From assembly GCA_030442035.1 (NCBI GenBank), contig JAUJEA010000018.1:1-64000 (forward strand): DNA of 64,000 nt. The letters are read 5' to 3'. The notes beneath the pieces were generated by a model, which saw only the letters and a program-made list of their open reading frames with translations, did not search any database and had not been told where the DNA came from. A program made the translations under genes and the position numbers. Shown here piece by piece: positions 34,234 to 43,888 of this stretch (its first letter is position 1; each line of letters begins with the position of its first letter). Origin of the DNA: Splendidivirga corallicola (lineage in GTDB: Bacteria; Bacteroidota; Bacteroidia; Cytophagales; Cyclobacteriaceae).

Positions 34234-34827
34234 TTATAAAGGGAAGTTCCAGGTATCCCCAAAACAAATTTCAGATAATGGTCTTCTCGTTCTTTCCTTC
34301 AATTCCATTTCTTTTAGTTTATCATTAAGTGTATCAGGAGAATCCTTATAGCCAAGGGCTATAACGGTCAGGGGATCATAATCATTAGGTATATTTAATG
34401 CCTCTTGTGCCTTGCCCGGATCAAAACCTGCCATTTGGTGTAGATAAAGATTTGCATCAGTAGCCTGTATTGCCAAACTGGCTACCGCCTGGCCTACGTC
34501 ATATGCGTAATGGCGATTATCTTTTCCGTTGTGTTCAAATTTTCTGCTACCACAGGCCAGTATCAGAACCGGTGCATTCTTGGCCCAAAGTTGATTAAAT
34601 TCCACCAATGCATCCAATATTTTTTCATAAGCCTTATTCTGATCCTTTATACCGACAATAAATCTCCATGGCTGTTCATTGAATGAAGAGGCTGACCAGC
34701 GTGCTGCTTCCAGCAATTCTTTAATAACAATCAAATCAACCGGTTTGGTACTGAAAGCTCTTGGACTCCATCTTTTTTTTATAAGTTCGTGAACATCAAA
34801 ATCGGTAATCGCTTCTTTTTCAATCAT
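34234..34827 (-). CDS. Nitroreductase-family flavoenzyme
   Basis: A 197-residue protein from the ATG at 34825-34827, preferred because the family starts about there (MIEKEAITDFDVHELI). A longer frame adds 42 residues of unlikely sequence. FMN-binding features: KKRWSPRAFS (about 15-24), ASSFNEQPWRFIV (about 49-61) and a C-terminal ALGYKD (about 160). It would reduce nitro compounds or quinones using NAD(P)H. Confidence 0.88.
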   Translation of the reverse strand: MIEKEAITDFDVHELIKKRWSPRAFSTKPVDLIVIKELLEAARWSASSFNEQPWRFIVGIKDQNKAYEKILDALVEFNQLWAKNAPVLILACGSRKFEHNGKDNRHYAYDVGQAVASLAIQATDANLYLHQMAGFDPGKAQEALNIPNDYDPLTVIALGYKDSPDTLNDKLKEMELKERTRRPLSEICFGDTWNFPL

Positions 34828-35008
34828 CTTTTCTATTTTAGAATTGGGAAATAAAGTATGGATGCATGAATATATTTTCCGGTCTATGAAAATACGTTTG
34901 AAACAAGCAATTGTTTTATCGCCTAAATGATAAAAGGTATCATCTTTTATCATTGGGACAAATTAAACCGATATTTCTAAATTCACATATTTAATAATAC
35001 TAAATGTA

Positions 35009-35464
35009 ATGCCTTTAAAAGTTTCTGAGCAAGGTCCTGATTTCACACTGCCATCAACCAGTGGTAACGATTTTACGTTAAGTTCAATCTTAGGGGAATC
35101 CTGTATTTTATATTTTTTTCCAATGGATTTCACACCTGGGTGTACAAAAGAAGCCTGTGAGTTCCGGGATCAATTTGCTTATTTCAAAGATCTGGAAATA
35201 AATATTTTTGGCATAAGCACAGACACTATCTCAGCGCATGAAAAGTTTAGAAATAAACATCAGCTACCCTTCCATTTGCTATCAGATAGAAAAGGAAATG
35301 TAGCCAGGAAATATAAAGCATTGATCCCCTTTGTAGGACTCACGATGAGAGTAACTTATTTACTGAATAGAGAGCACCAAATTGCAGCTGTTTACAATAA
35401 TCTTTTCAACTACAGACAACACATTAGGGAAATGGTTCTTGAAGTAAATAAAATGAATCGCTAG
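35009..35464 (+). CDS. bcp: Peroxiredoxin, Bcp/PrxQ type
   Basis: A 151-residue thiol peroxidase. The active site is FPMDFTPGCTKEAC, with peroxidatic Cys45 and resolving Cys50, the pattern of atypical 2-Cys PrxQ/Bcp. Catalytic Thr/Pro precede Cys45. It reduces H2O2 and organic peroxides in the cytoplasm. It is convergent with the LolD-like gene, 12 bp away. Confidence 0.93.
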   Translation: MPLKVSEQGPDFTLPSTSGNDFTLSSILGESCILYFFPMDFTPGCTKEACEFRDQFAYFKDLEINIFGISTDTISAHEKFRNKHQLPFHLLSDRKGNVARKYKALIPFVGLTMRVTYLLNREHQIAAVYNNLFNYRQHIREMVLEVNKMNR

Positions 35465-35476
35465 CTGGCTGTTGGT

Positions 35477-36127
35477 TTAGTCAAGAATTCCGTCTTTAAT
35501 CTCGAGCTTTCTATCTGAATGGCTGGCCAGTTCATTGTTATGTGTCACGATGATAAACGTTTGTCCCAGTTCCTCTCTTAGCTTGAAAAATAACTGGTGT
35601 AACTCCTCAGCATTTTTGGAATCGAGGTTTCCACTTGGTTCATCAGCAAGCACCACCGCCGGATCATTGATCAGTGCTCGTGCCACAGCAGTTCTTTGTT
35701 GCTCACCCCCGGAAAGCTCAGAAGGTTTGTGATGAGCTCTGTCTTCAATTCCCAGCAGCTTTAATAAATGGAGTGCTTTTTCTTCTACCTGTTTTTCATC
35801 TCTATTTCCGAGATAACCTGGGATACAAACATTCTCTAAGGCAGTAAACTCCGGTAGCAGGTTATGGAATTGAAAAATAAAGCCTATCTTTTTATTTCTG
35901 AACTTGGAAAGGTCGCTGTTTTTAAGTCTTATTAAATTGTATCCCTCCAAATAAACATTACCGTCGTCTGGTTGATCCAGCGTTCCCAGGATATGTAACA
36001 AGGTACTTTTACCAGCTCCGGAAGCCCCAACTATCGATACAATTTCACCTTTTTGTACTTCAAGGTTAACCCGTTTAAGTACATTCAGGTTTCTGTAAGA
36101 TTTAACTATGTTCTCTGCTCTTAACAT
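35477..36127 (-). CDS. ABC transporter ATPase, LolD/MacB type
   Basis: A 216-residue ATPase. Walker A is GASGAGKST at 34-42, the signature is LSGGEQQR near 138, and Walker B VVLADEPSGNLD follows. The SGGEQQR-AVARAL and DEPSGNLD forms are typical of the LolD/FtsE/MacB group that serves lipoprotein release or efflux. No permease partner is adjacent, so the complex is unknown. lolD is possible but unproven. Confidence 0.85.
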   Translation of the reverse strand: MLRAENIVKSYRNLNVLKRVNLEVQKGEIVSIVGASGAGKSTLLHILGTLDQPDDGNVYLEGYNLIRLKNSDLSKFRNKKIGFIFQFHNLLPEFTALENVCIPGYLGNRDEKQVEEKALHLLKLLGIEDRAHHKPSELSGGEQQRTAVARALINDPAVVLADEPSGNLDSKNAEELHQLFFKLREELGQTFIIVTHNNELASHSDRKLEIKDGILD

Positions 36128-36231
36128 TATTCTGAAAACAATCCCTCAAACATAAGAAATAACCTATTTATTTTAGCAGCTATTTGATACATAATTAGTA
36201 CATATCTTAAAGTTTTTTAAAAACCCATTCC

Positions 36232-36262
36232 TTGAAATAAAGTTCCAAATGGCTTACCTTCG
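36232..36262 (+). promoter_or_regulatory. Promoter for sucC
   Basis: TTG at 36232-36234, 20-bp spacer, TACCTTCG at 36255-36262 (one mismatch from TAnnTTTG). The sucC ATG is 18 bp downstream, preceded by AAAAAGGA. Confidence 0.6.
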
Positions 36263-36280
36263 TGCAAAATTTAAAAAGGA

Positions 36281-37471
36281 ATGAACATACACGAATATCA
36301 AGCAAAAGACATCTTAAAAAAATATGGTGTAAGCATACAGGAAGGTATTGTGGCAGACAATCCGGAGAAGGCTGTTGAAGCTGCAAAGCAACTACATGCT
36401 GAAACGGGCACTGATTGGTACGTTGTTAAAGCCCAGATCCATGCTGGTGGCAGAGGAAAAGGTGGTGGTGTAAAACTTGCCAAAAGTTTGGATGACGTAA
36501 AAGAGCTTTCCGATCAAATACTGGGCATGCAGTTAGTCACACATCAAACTGGTCCGGAAGGTAAAGAAGTGCATAAGGTGTTGATTACTCAAGACGTGTA
36601 TTATCCTGGAGAATCCGAACCAAAGGAATATTATTTAGGGATTTTACTTGACAGAGCTAAAGGATGTAATGTGATCATGGCCTCTACCGAAGGTGGTATG
36701 GATATCGAAGAGGTGGCTGAAAAAACGCCGGAAAAGATTATCAAGGAATGGGTGGATCCGGGCATTGGACTACAAGGTTTTCAAGCACGGAAAATTGCTT
36801 TTGCACTTGGTTTGGAAGGAGCGGCATTCAAGGACATGGTTAAGTTTATATATGCCCTCTATAATGCTTATGAAAGCACGGATGCATCTTTATTCGAAAT
36901 TAATCCTGTTTTGAAAACTTCTGATAACCGGATCATTGCGGTTGATGCTAAAGTGAACCTGGATGACAATGCATTATTTCGTCACAAAGATCTGGCAGAG
37001 CTAAGAGATATCACCGAAGAAGATCCCTTGGAAGTGGAAGCTGGTAAATCTGGTTTGAATTATGTAAAACTAGATGGCAATGTTGGCTGTATGGTAAATG
37101 GAGCCGGACTGGCAATGGCTACCATGGATATCATTAAGCTATCCGGTGGCGAACCTGCAAATTTTCTGGATGTTGGTGGTGGTGCCAATGCTAAAACAGT
37201 GGAAGCAGGTTTTAGAATTATATTAAAAGATCCTAATGTAAAAGCAATTCTGATCAATATTTTTGGTGGTATAGTGAGGTGTGACAGAGTGGCTAGCGGA
37301 GTGGTAGAGGCTTATAAGAATATCGGAAGTATAGACGTACCGATCATCGTAAGACTTCAGGGAACTAATGCTGAAGAAGGTGCTAAGATCATTGAGGAAT
37401 CTGGTTTGAAGGTTTCTTCCGCTATTGTTTTAAAAGACGCTGCTCAGAAAGTAAAAGAAGTATTAGAATAA
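36281..37471 (+). CDS. sucC: Succinyl-CoA synthetase beta subunit
   Basis: A 396-residue TCA-cycle enzyme subunit, complete. It has an ATP-grasp N-terminal domain beginning [17 protein letters not shown], the nucleotide loop [12 protein letters not shown] (about 52-63) and a C-terminal CoA-ligase domain with [17 protein letters not shown] (about 270-286) and [10 protein letters not shown] (about 327-336). It pairs with SucD, whose gene is not in the window, to make ATP or GTP from succinyl-CoA. Confidence 0.97.
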   Translation: MNIHEYQAKDILKKYGVSIQEGIVADNPEKAVEAAKQLHAETGTDWYVVKAQIHAGGRGKGGGVKLAKSLDDVKELSDQILGMQLVTHQTGPEGKEVHKVLITQDVYYPGESEPKEYYLGILLDRAKGCNVIMASTEGGMDIEEVAEKTPEKIIKEWVDPGIGLQGFQARKIAFALGLEGAAFKDMVKFIYALYNAYESTDASLFEINPVLKTSDNRIIAVDAKVNLDDNALFRHKDLAELRDITEEDPLEVEAGKSGLNYVKLDGNVGCMVNGAGLAMATMDIIKLSGGEPANFLDVGGGANAKTVEAGFRIILKDPNVKAILINIFGGIVRCDRVASGVVEAYKNIGSIDVPIIVRLQGTNAEEGAKIIEESGLKVSSAIVLKDAAQKVKEVLE

Positions 37472-37495
37472 AAAATATTTGACTTATACATTTTT

Positions 37496-37526
37496 AAAAA
37501 GGCCACATTTTCAATGTGGCCTTTTT
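37496..37526 (+). terminator. Rho-independent terminator after sucC
   Basis: Perfect 14-bp arms AAAAAGGCCACATT (37496-37509) and AATGTGGCCTTTTT (37513-37526) around a 3-nt loop, with a terminal T5. It can work on both strands and also faces the minus-strand gene at 37573. Confidence 0.9.
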
Positions 37527-37572
37527 AATTGTTGTCGTATCCAATCAGATCTCTCCCTGATTCACCTTGATC

Positions 37573-38574
37573 TTATAAGTTGATCATCTTTTTATCCAGC
37601 TCTTCAAATTTTGAACTGTTGCTGATAAACTCGGGTACTATTTTTTTCATCATCATGACCATTTTCAGATCATCATCTGATTCGGACATTTTGATCAGTT
37701 CTTCCACTTTTGGTTTAACCTCTTTGAAATCCTCCTTCCTGACCTTCGCAATCATGATCTTAGGATGATGTGTTTGTATGGTATTTTCTTTATTGTTCAG
37801 CAACTCCTCGTAAAGCTTTTCTCCATCACGTAAACCTGTATATGTTATTTCTATATCTCTCCCCAATTCAAAACCTGACAGTTTAATCATCTTTTTAGCC
37901 AGGTTAACGATCTTAATTGATTTACCCATGTCAATGATAAAAATCTCATTACCCTTTCCCATAACACCTGCCTCAAGAGATAGTTGACATGCCTCGGGAA
38001 TTGTCATGAAATACCTGGTCATTTCCGGGTGGGTTACTGTTACCGGTCCGCCTTCAGCAATTTGTTTTTTAAATAAAGGTATTACTGAACCATTGGAACC
38101 CAATACATTCCCAAATCTTGTGGTAATAAATGAAGTTGATGGTTGATCATCACGTTTTAAGCTAGTGCTTAAAGATTGTACGTATATCTCTGCAATTCTT
38201 TTAGAAGCGCCCATAACGTTTGTAGGATTTACTGCTTTATCAGTAGATATCATAACAAACCGTTTGACACCACATTTCACGGCAGTATCTGCAAGATTTT
38301 TGGTCCCTAAAATATTACACTGAACAGCTTCAGAAGGATTGTTTTCCATCATGGGCACATGTTTATAGGCTGCTGCATGAAAAACTATCTCGGGAGCAAA
38401 ATTGTTAAAAACCCATTCCAAACGCTTTTTATTTCTGACGTCACATATAACGGCATATACTTCAATGGCAGTTTGCAGATCCTTAATTTCGCGCTCGATT
38501 TCATATAAAGGTGTTTCACCCTGATCTAGCAGTATTAAGGTTTCGGGTTTGTAACGCACAACCTGCCTCACCAT
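37573..38574 (-). pseudogene. C-terminal part of frameshifted CapD/FlaA1-type dehydratase
   Basis: This frame encodes the SDR-type sugar nucleotide 4,6-dehydratase domain without its start. It begins just after the Rossmann glycine-rich motif, at VRQVVRYKPETL. It contains EIVFHAAAYKHVPMMENNP, ISTDKAVNPTNVMGASKR (the catalytic Lys-containing motif) and TRFGNVLGSNGSVIP, all hallmarks of the CapD/WbpM/PglF family. In full-length members the preceding residues are TGAGGSIGSE, which here lie in the other frame. Joined to the upstream part (38568-39482) it would give about 637 residues, normal for the family. Confidence 0.85.
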
Positions 38575-39482
38575 CTCGCTTCCGATAGAACCGCCCGCAC
38601 CTGTATAATAAGCACTTTTTTGCCTTTTAGCTCATTGCTGACATTGATATTATCAATCTCAACTGAATCTCGACCTAAAAGATCTTCAATCTTGACATCA
38701 CGGATCTGATTTACACTTAATTCCCCTTTTACCCACTTATCGGCCTGAGGAACACTTCTTATTTTTAAATTATGCCATAGGCAAAGATCTACGAGTTCAT
38801 TGGTTCTCTCCAGAGAAATATCATTGGATGAGATAACCAGTTCATGAATTTTAAGCTTGTGTATTATTTCAGGTAGATCTTTTTTGGGATCATAGATCTT
38901 TACTCCATTAATTACTTTTCCTATTTTCAAAGGATCATCATCAAGGAAGGCCACCACCTTTGTATTAGAGGTAGTGTCATGATCAATGACCTGTTTGGTA
39001 ATTTGGCCAAATTCACCTGCTCCAAAAATCATGACATTCACCCTAGGATGAATCGAATTGGAGAAATAGCTGAATACGTATTTAACTACTAATCTGTAGG
39101 AGAAAAGGAAGATAATAGCATTGAAAAAACTAATGATGATTACAGTTCTTGGAATCAACAGGTTATCGAAGTTGTAATAAATTAAGTTGATCACTGCTGT
39201 CATCAGGGTGGTCAGTGTCACCATGTAGACAATGCGCTGGCCGTCTTGAATGGTAGTAAACCTGATTATTCCGGCATAGCTTTTAGTCATGAATATCGAA
39301 GCCAACCCACAGGAAACAAACAATATTACCCCAACATCAACGCGCTCATATATGATTTGCTGGATATTAAAATCAAAACGTAAAGCATAGGCAAACAATA
39401 CGGAAACCAACAGAATAGCCGTATCTATCAGCAATATTATCCACCGAGGAAGAATTCTTAGACTTTTTATTGTTTTGATCAT
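38568..39482 (-). pseudogene. N-terminal part of frameshifted CapD/FlaA1-type dehydratase
   Basis: This frame encodes the N-terminal membrane part and first nucleotide-binding domain of a FlaA1/CapD-type polysaccharide biosynthesis protein. It has four TM segments (about 12-120), then VMIFGAGEFGQITKQVI (about 142-158), and stops at KGKKVLIIQVRAVLSEARW. The normal continuation (KKVLITGAGGSIGSE) is present one frame over after removal of two bases in the TATA-like stretch at 38602-38609. The encoded enzyme would make a 4-keto-6-deoxy sugar precursor for the neighbouring aminotransferases. Confidence 0.85.
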
Positions 39483-39963
39483 AAACCGACCCCTATATTT
39501 CTTTGGCCTTTATGGTTTTATAAAAAATCAGGAAAATACTACATATGTATATTTTATACCTAATACTCAAGTATTAGTAACCTGACTAAAGTCATAAATG
39601 ACCGAATTTTATCTTAAGGTTTGATAAAAATAAAATATATTCTCTTACTAATTATCGTATTATTGGAATTTTACCAACTTTGACCAGACCCCCTTTTCCA
39701 CTGATTGGTTTGAATTCCTTTGTCAAAAATGATAGCATGTTCAGTCAACCTGGCACATACGAAACATTTTAATTTATTCTTTAAGTTAACTAAAGTAACC
39801 CATTAGTTAAATCCATTAAGTTGATTTTTTTGACATAAAATAAATGATATTTTAAATCTATATATTCATATTTGATTTGATCAGTATATTATTACATGTC
39901 ACAAACCTGCAAAGTTAATTAATGCAAACTGGTATAAAAAGAATCTAAATAATTCTTAACAAA
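39483..39963. other. Long AT-rich intergenic region, no gene
   Basis: Spacer between the dehydratase and aminotransferase genes, both minus strand. It contains an 18-bp palindrome CTAATACTCAAGTATTAG at 39560-39577 and AT-rich runs. No coding frame with family resemblance. It may hold the promoter of the dehydratase, but no strong TAnnTTTG box was found. Confidence 0.5.
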
Positions 39964-41112
39964 TTAATAACTGGTTTCAAAAAACTCTCGAACCCCATTT
40001 ATTACTTCCTCCTGCTCATCAATTTCCAAGCCCGTTCCAGATGGTAATGCCAGACCTGATGAAAATAAATCATCAGAAACACCGCTCAAATAACTGGGAA
40101 ACTTTTTGAAAACAGGTTGCCTGTGCATCGGGTTCCATAAAAATCGCGCTTCAATGGATTTTTCTTCCAAATGATTTTTAAGTGCTTTGGCCTGAGGATT
40201 GTTTTCAAGTGTAATTGTTGTTAACCACCTGTTTGAAACACCTGGTGTGGATTCCGGTAAAAACTTTATCGCTTCAATATCATCAAGGGCTTCAACATAT
40301 CTCCGGTAAATAGCTCTTTTTTTTGCAATTCTATTTTTCAACGTGCTGAACTGATTCAGGCCTAACTCAGCCGCAAACCCATTTAACTGATAATTATATC
40401 CAATTTCTTCATGCACATAGAAATCATGTGGAAGTTTGGCTTGGGTAGCCAAGTACTGTGCTCTTTCAATATGTTTAGGATTATGAGACAGCAAAACACC
40501 TCCTCCGGCGGTTGTTATTATTTTATTGTAGTTAAAAGATATCACACCAATTTCTCCAAAAGTACCAACGCTTTTTTCGTTATAAGAGGAACCTAAGGAA
40601 CCCGCAGCATCTTCAATTACAGGTAAATTATAATGATCACAAATTTCTAAAAGCTCATCAAGCCTGGCTGGCATCCCGTAAGTATGTGTGATCATCACGG
40701 CTTTGGGCAGTTTATTCATGCTAACCCTGTCTTCAATCGCCTTTACCAAAAGTTCCGGATCCATATTCCATGTTTGCCTTTCGGAATCAATGATTACCGG
40801 GTGGGCTCCCACATAAGAAATTGTATTAATTGTCGCCGCAAAAGTGAAAGTAGGGCAAATAACCTCATCCTCTTCCTTTATATCCAAAAGTAACATGGCA
40901 AGATGTAAAGCAGCCGTTCCGGAACTGACCACCAGCGCAAACCTTGATCCCGTGAAATCACAAATTGTGGATTCAAATTTCCTTAAAGACCTGTTAGGGT
41001 CTTTTATGCTATCAGAAAACTGCTCCAGAGAGTTTTCAACAATCTGCCTATCTAAGTCAGGAGGAACCAGTTTGATCTTGTATTTGTCCTTCATACCACT
41101 AATTGATTCCAA
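39964..41112 (-). CDS. DegT/DnrJ/EryC1/StrS-family sugar aminotransferase
   Basis: A 382-residue PLP-dependent enzyme. The family features are SGTAALHLAMLLLDIKEEDEVICPTFTF in pieces (about 65-90), VIEDAAGSLGSSYN (about 163-176) and the PLP lysine in FNYNKIITTAGGG (Lys about 194). It would transaminate a keto-sugar nucleotide (for example a 4-keto-6-deoxy sugar from the CapD-type enzyme) to an amino sugar. It is last in the block of minus-strand genes before the long spacer. Confidence 0.9.
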   Translation of the reverse strand: MESISGMKDKYKIKLVPPDLDRQIVENSLEQFSDSIKDPNRSLRKFESTICDFTGSRFALVVSSGTAALHLAMLLLDIKEEDEVICPTFTFAATINTISYVGAHPVIIDSERQTWNMDPELLVKAIEDRVSMNKLPKAVMITHTYGMPARLDELLEICDHYNLPVIEDAAGSLGSSYNEKSVGTFGEIGVISFNYNKIITTAGGGVLLSHNPKHIERAQYLATQAKLPHDFYVHEEIGYNYQLNGFAAELGLNQFSTLKNRIAKKRAIYRRYVEALDDIEAIKFLPESTPGVSNRWLTTITLENNPQAKALKNHLEEKSIEARFLWNPMHRQPVFKKFPSYLSGVSDDLFSSGLALPSGTGLEIDEQEEVINGVREFFETSY

Positions 41113-41313
41113 TAGCCATTTCTAAAAATCGCCTGTATACGTAATATATCTTAGCTTGGAACATTGATTTTATCTTCGCTAAAATTGAGCTTTTTATCTT
41201 ACCCTGTAACACCAAAGAAGCAAAAGTATGGCACCAAACTTAGCGAATCTCTGATGTTCAAAAAATTTCAGCCAAAAATAAAAATTTCAGATTGATATAT
41301 AGCACTTGACCTA

Positions 41314-41943
41314 TCAATTTATTCGATCATTGATAAGGGAATTGGTGGGAAATATTTTATCCTGAGAATTAAATCCTGTCAGGGTTTTTAAAAGGATCTT
41401 ACAATCTAATGAAAATGATATATTTTCAACATAAAAAACATCTTGATTCAACCGTTCATCCCAATTAAGTGCATTCCCCCCGTTAACCTGGGCGAGTCCT
41501 GTTATGCCAGGTTTTACATGGTGTCTTTTCAATTCATTTTCACTATAATAGATCTGATATTCAGGCAATAGGGGTCTTGGTCCAACAAAGGTTAATTCAT
41601 TCTTCACTATATTTAAAAATTGAGGCAGTTCATCCAGACCTGATTTTCTAAGAAACTTTCCCCATACCGTAATATAAAAGGTTTTGTTAAGCATCACATC
41701 CTTCACTTTTTCATGCTTAAGAAACCTGCCTTCCACCTCTGTTAATGTTTTAAATTTGTATAATTTAAAAGGCCGGTTGTGCTGTCCTATCCGTTCCTGT
41801 ACAAACCAAATCTGACCGCGGTTGACAACTGCAGAAATTATGACAGCAACTAATGTGAAAGGAAGCAATAAAAGGAAAAGGATGACACAAAGGAGTATAT
41901 CCAATAGTCTTTTGATGTATATAGTGTATCTGGAAGTATTCAC
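41314..41943 (-). CDS. PglC-like initiating sugar-phosphate transferase (1)
   Basis: A 209-residue membrane-associated phosphoglycosyl transferase. An N-terminal re-entrant helix (about 10-35) is followed by WFVQERIGQHNRPFKLYKFKTL (about 46-67), the LPQFLNIVKNELTFVGPRPLLPEY block (about 107-130) and GITGLAQVNG (about 146-155). It transfers a sugar-phosphate from a UDP-sugar to undecaprenyl phosphate. It is 40 bp downstream of a second protein of the same family. Confidence 0.92.
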   Translation of the reverse strand: MNTSRYTIYIKRLLDILLCVILFLLLLPFTLVAVIISAVVNRGQIWFVQERIGQHNRPFKLYKFKTLTEVEGRFLKHEKVKDVMLNKTFYITVWGKFLRKSGLDELPQFLNIVKNELTFVGPRPLLPEYQIYYSENELKRHHVKPGITGLAQVNGGNALNWDERLNQDVFYVENISFSLDCKILLKTLTGFNSQDKIFPTNSLINDRIN

Positions 41944-41983
41944 AAAATTGATCTCAAACTCAATGCCTTAAGATAACGGAAAT

Positions 41984-42574
41984 TTATGAAACGATTGCCT
42001 TCGCCGTAAGAAATAGGATTTTAATATCCTGAAAAAAGCTCCTATTAGCAATATACCTTAGATTAATATTCAATTTTGCCGGCATTATTTCATTAATATA
42101 AAGTTGTTCCGGATCCTTGGCACTTTTGAGTAATTCGTTTTCATTTACATACTCAATAGAAGCATAATCGGTCAGGCCAGGCTTAACATCAAGAACTTTC
42201 TGTTGATGTTCATCATATAAATCCACATATCTGCGTACTTCAGGCCTTGGCCCTACAAAGCTCATGTCACCTATCAGAATATTAAGAAACTGGGGGAACT
42301 CGTCTACCTTGTATTTACGGAGATAGTAACCCACTTTAGTTATTCTATTGTCACGATGACCAACTGTCAAAAGCCCTTTTTTATCTGAATCAACGCGCAT
42401 GGTTCTAAATTTAAAGAGCTTGAAATCTTTTCCTTGCTTACCTACTCTGGTTTGTAAATAAAAGATCGGCCCTTTGGAATCCAGCTTTATTAAGATACTG
42501 AAAATCAGAAATACAGGTGAGAGAATAAGCAGACCAATAGTGGAAAATATGATGTCGAACAAACGCTTTAACAT
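41984..42574 (-). CDS. PglC-like initiating sugar-phosphate transferase (2)
   Basis: A 196-residue membrane-associated enzyme of the same family as its neighbour. RLFDIIFSTIGLLIL opens the re-entrant helix, then FYLQTRVGKQGKDFKLFKFRTM (about 38-59), DEFPQFLNILIGDMSFVGPRPE (about 96-117) and PGLTDYASIEY (about 135-145). It overlaps the upstream aminotransferase gene by 7 bp. The two copies are clearly divergent, so the priming sugars may differ. Confidence 0.92.
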   Translation of the reverse strand: MLKRLFDIIFSTIGLLILSPVFLIFSILIKLDSKGPIFYLQTRVGKQGKDFKLFKFRTMRVDSDKKGLLTVGHRDNRITKVGYYLRKYKVDEFPQFLNILIGDMSFVGPRPEVRRYVDLYDEHQQKVLDVKPGLTDYASIEYVNENELLKSAKDPEQLYINEIMPAKLNINLRYIANRSFFQDIKILFLTAKAIVS

Positions 42575-43779
42575 ACAACTTTTTGATATGATTTTATGAC
42601 CGCATCTCCAACGATTGATACCTCTCGATCCGTGAGCTGCGGATAAATCGGCAAAGAGATCTCGCCTTTATACTGTTTAAAAGTATTTGGATAGTCGTTA
42701 ATATCAAATCCTTCATTTTTGAAAAGTGTCAACATTGGCATAGGAACAAAATGTACATTGACCGATACTCCCTCCTCGGTGATATGATCAATGATTTCAT
42801 CTCTTTGCTCTTCTGTTATCTCTTTTATTCGTAATGGATAAATGTGACATGAAGACCTTCTTTCCTCGTTTTCATAAGGAGGCAGAATGGCCCAATCATA
42901 TACGGAGAAAATATCATTGTAGTGTTCAAATACCCTCTTACGCTCCTTCAAAAGATCGTCATTATATTTTTTGAGCTGAACAAGACCAATGGCAGCACAA
43001 ATATCAGGCATATTGATTTTTAACCCTTGATAGATAATATCATATCGCCAGCCTCCGGCCTTTGTCTTTGTGAAAGCATCTTTGGTTTGTCCGTTCAAGG
43101 AATACACACGAAGGAAGTCATATACCTCCTGATTATCGAAAGGCTTGGGTAAATTTAAGCAAATACCACCCCCCTCGGCAGTTGTGACATTTTTAACTGC
43201 GTGGAATGAAAATATAGTAACATCAGTGAGCAATCCTGTTTTTTTCCCTTTATAACATGCACCAATTGAATGTGCGGAATCTGAAATAACGACAATTCTA
43301 CCTAATTTCCTTTGTGCTTCATTGGATGGAGAAAATAACGAAACGATTTCAGGGTCACGGACAAGGGCATTAATAGCATCATAATCACAAGGCCAACCTG
43401 CTATATCAACCGGAACAATTACTTTTGTTCTTTCATTGATAGCCTCTCTTATCTTATCAACTGAAATCGAGAAATCATCTTCGATATCAACCATGACTGG
43501 TGTACCTCCGATATTCATGACTGCCAAAGCGGTAGCGCTGTAAGTATAGGCTGGTACAATTACCTCATCACCGGCCTCAACACCAAACCATCTCAACATT
43601 AACATCAAACCGCTTGTCATGGAATTCACGCATAATGCATTTGACACGCCGGTATAAGCTGCAACCTCCTCTTCCAATGCCTTTACTTTTGGGCCGGTAG
43701 TTATCCAACCTGAGTTCAAGGAATCGGTTACTTCCTTAATGACATCCTCATCTACAAAAGGTGGTGAAAATGGAATCAT
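42568..43779 (-). CDS. DegT/DnrJ/EryC1/StrS-family aminotransferase, with insertion
   Basis: A 403-residue PLP enzyme. VDEDVIKEVTDSLNSGWITTGPKV opens it, then AYTYSATALAVMNIGGTPVMVD, SDSAHSIGACYKG and the PLP lysine in FHAVKNVTTAEGG (Lys about 201). Between the substrate-binding and PLP segments it carries about 25 extra residues (around 145-168, ALVRDPEIVSLFSPSNEAQRK in part) not usual for the family. It makes an amino sugar for the polysaccharide. It overlaps the next gene by 7 bp. Confidence 0.9.
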   Translation of the reverse strand: MIPFSPPFVDEDVIKEVTDSLNSGWITTGPKVKALEEEVAAYTGVSNALCVNSMTSGLMLMLRWFGVEAGDEVIVPAYTYSATALAVMNIGGTPVMVDIEDDFSISVDKIREAINERTKVIVPVDIAGWPCDYDAINALVRDPEIVSLFSPSNEAQRKLGRIVVISDSAHSIGACYKGKKTGLLTDVTIFSFHAVKNVTTAEGGGICLNLPKPFDNQEVYDFLRVYSLNGQTKDAFTKTKAGGWRYDIIYQGLKINMPDICAAIGLVQLKKYNDDLLKERKRVFEHYNDIFSVYDWAILPPYENEERRSSCHIYPLRIKEITEEQRDEIIDHITEEGVSVNVHFVPMPMLTLFKNEGFDINDYPNTFKQYKGEISLPIYPQLTDREVSIVGDAVIKSYQKVVC

Positions 43780-43888
43780 ATAACCTTAAATTTGGCACAA
43801 ATTAAAAGTATAAATACTCAAATAAAAACTTATTCAGATTTCAGATTACGGATGTAATAGTAATTCCGGATCTTGAAAGTAATTTGCC

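Noticed and set aside
36147-36154. TATGTTTG (minus strand) as a promoter for the LolD-like gene
   Set aside because: No TTG at the right distance upstream, so it was not listed.
38616-38621. Programmed or transcriptional slippage on the A6 (minus strand) run as the cause of the CapD frame change
   Set aside because: A -1 slip there would yield KKSAYYTGAGGS in place of the family's KKVLITGAGGS, spoiling the beta strand, while removal of two bases at 38602-38609 restores the motif exactly. The run is also out of phase for a classical X-XXY-YYZ heptamer.
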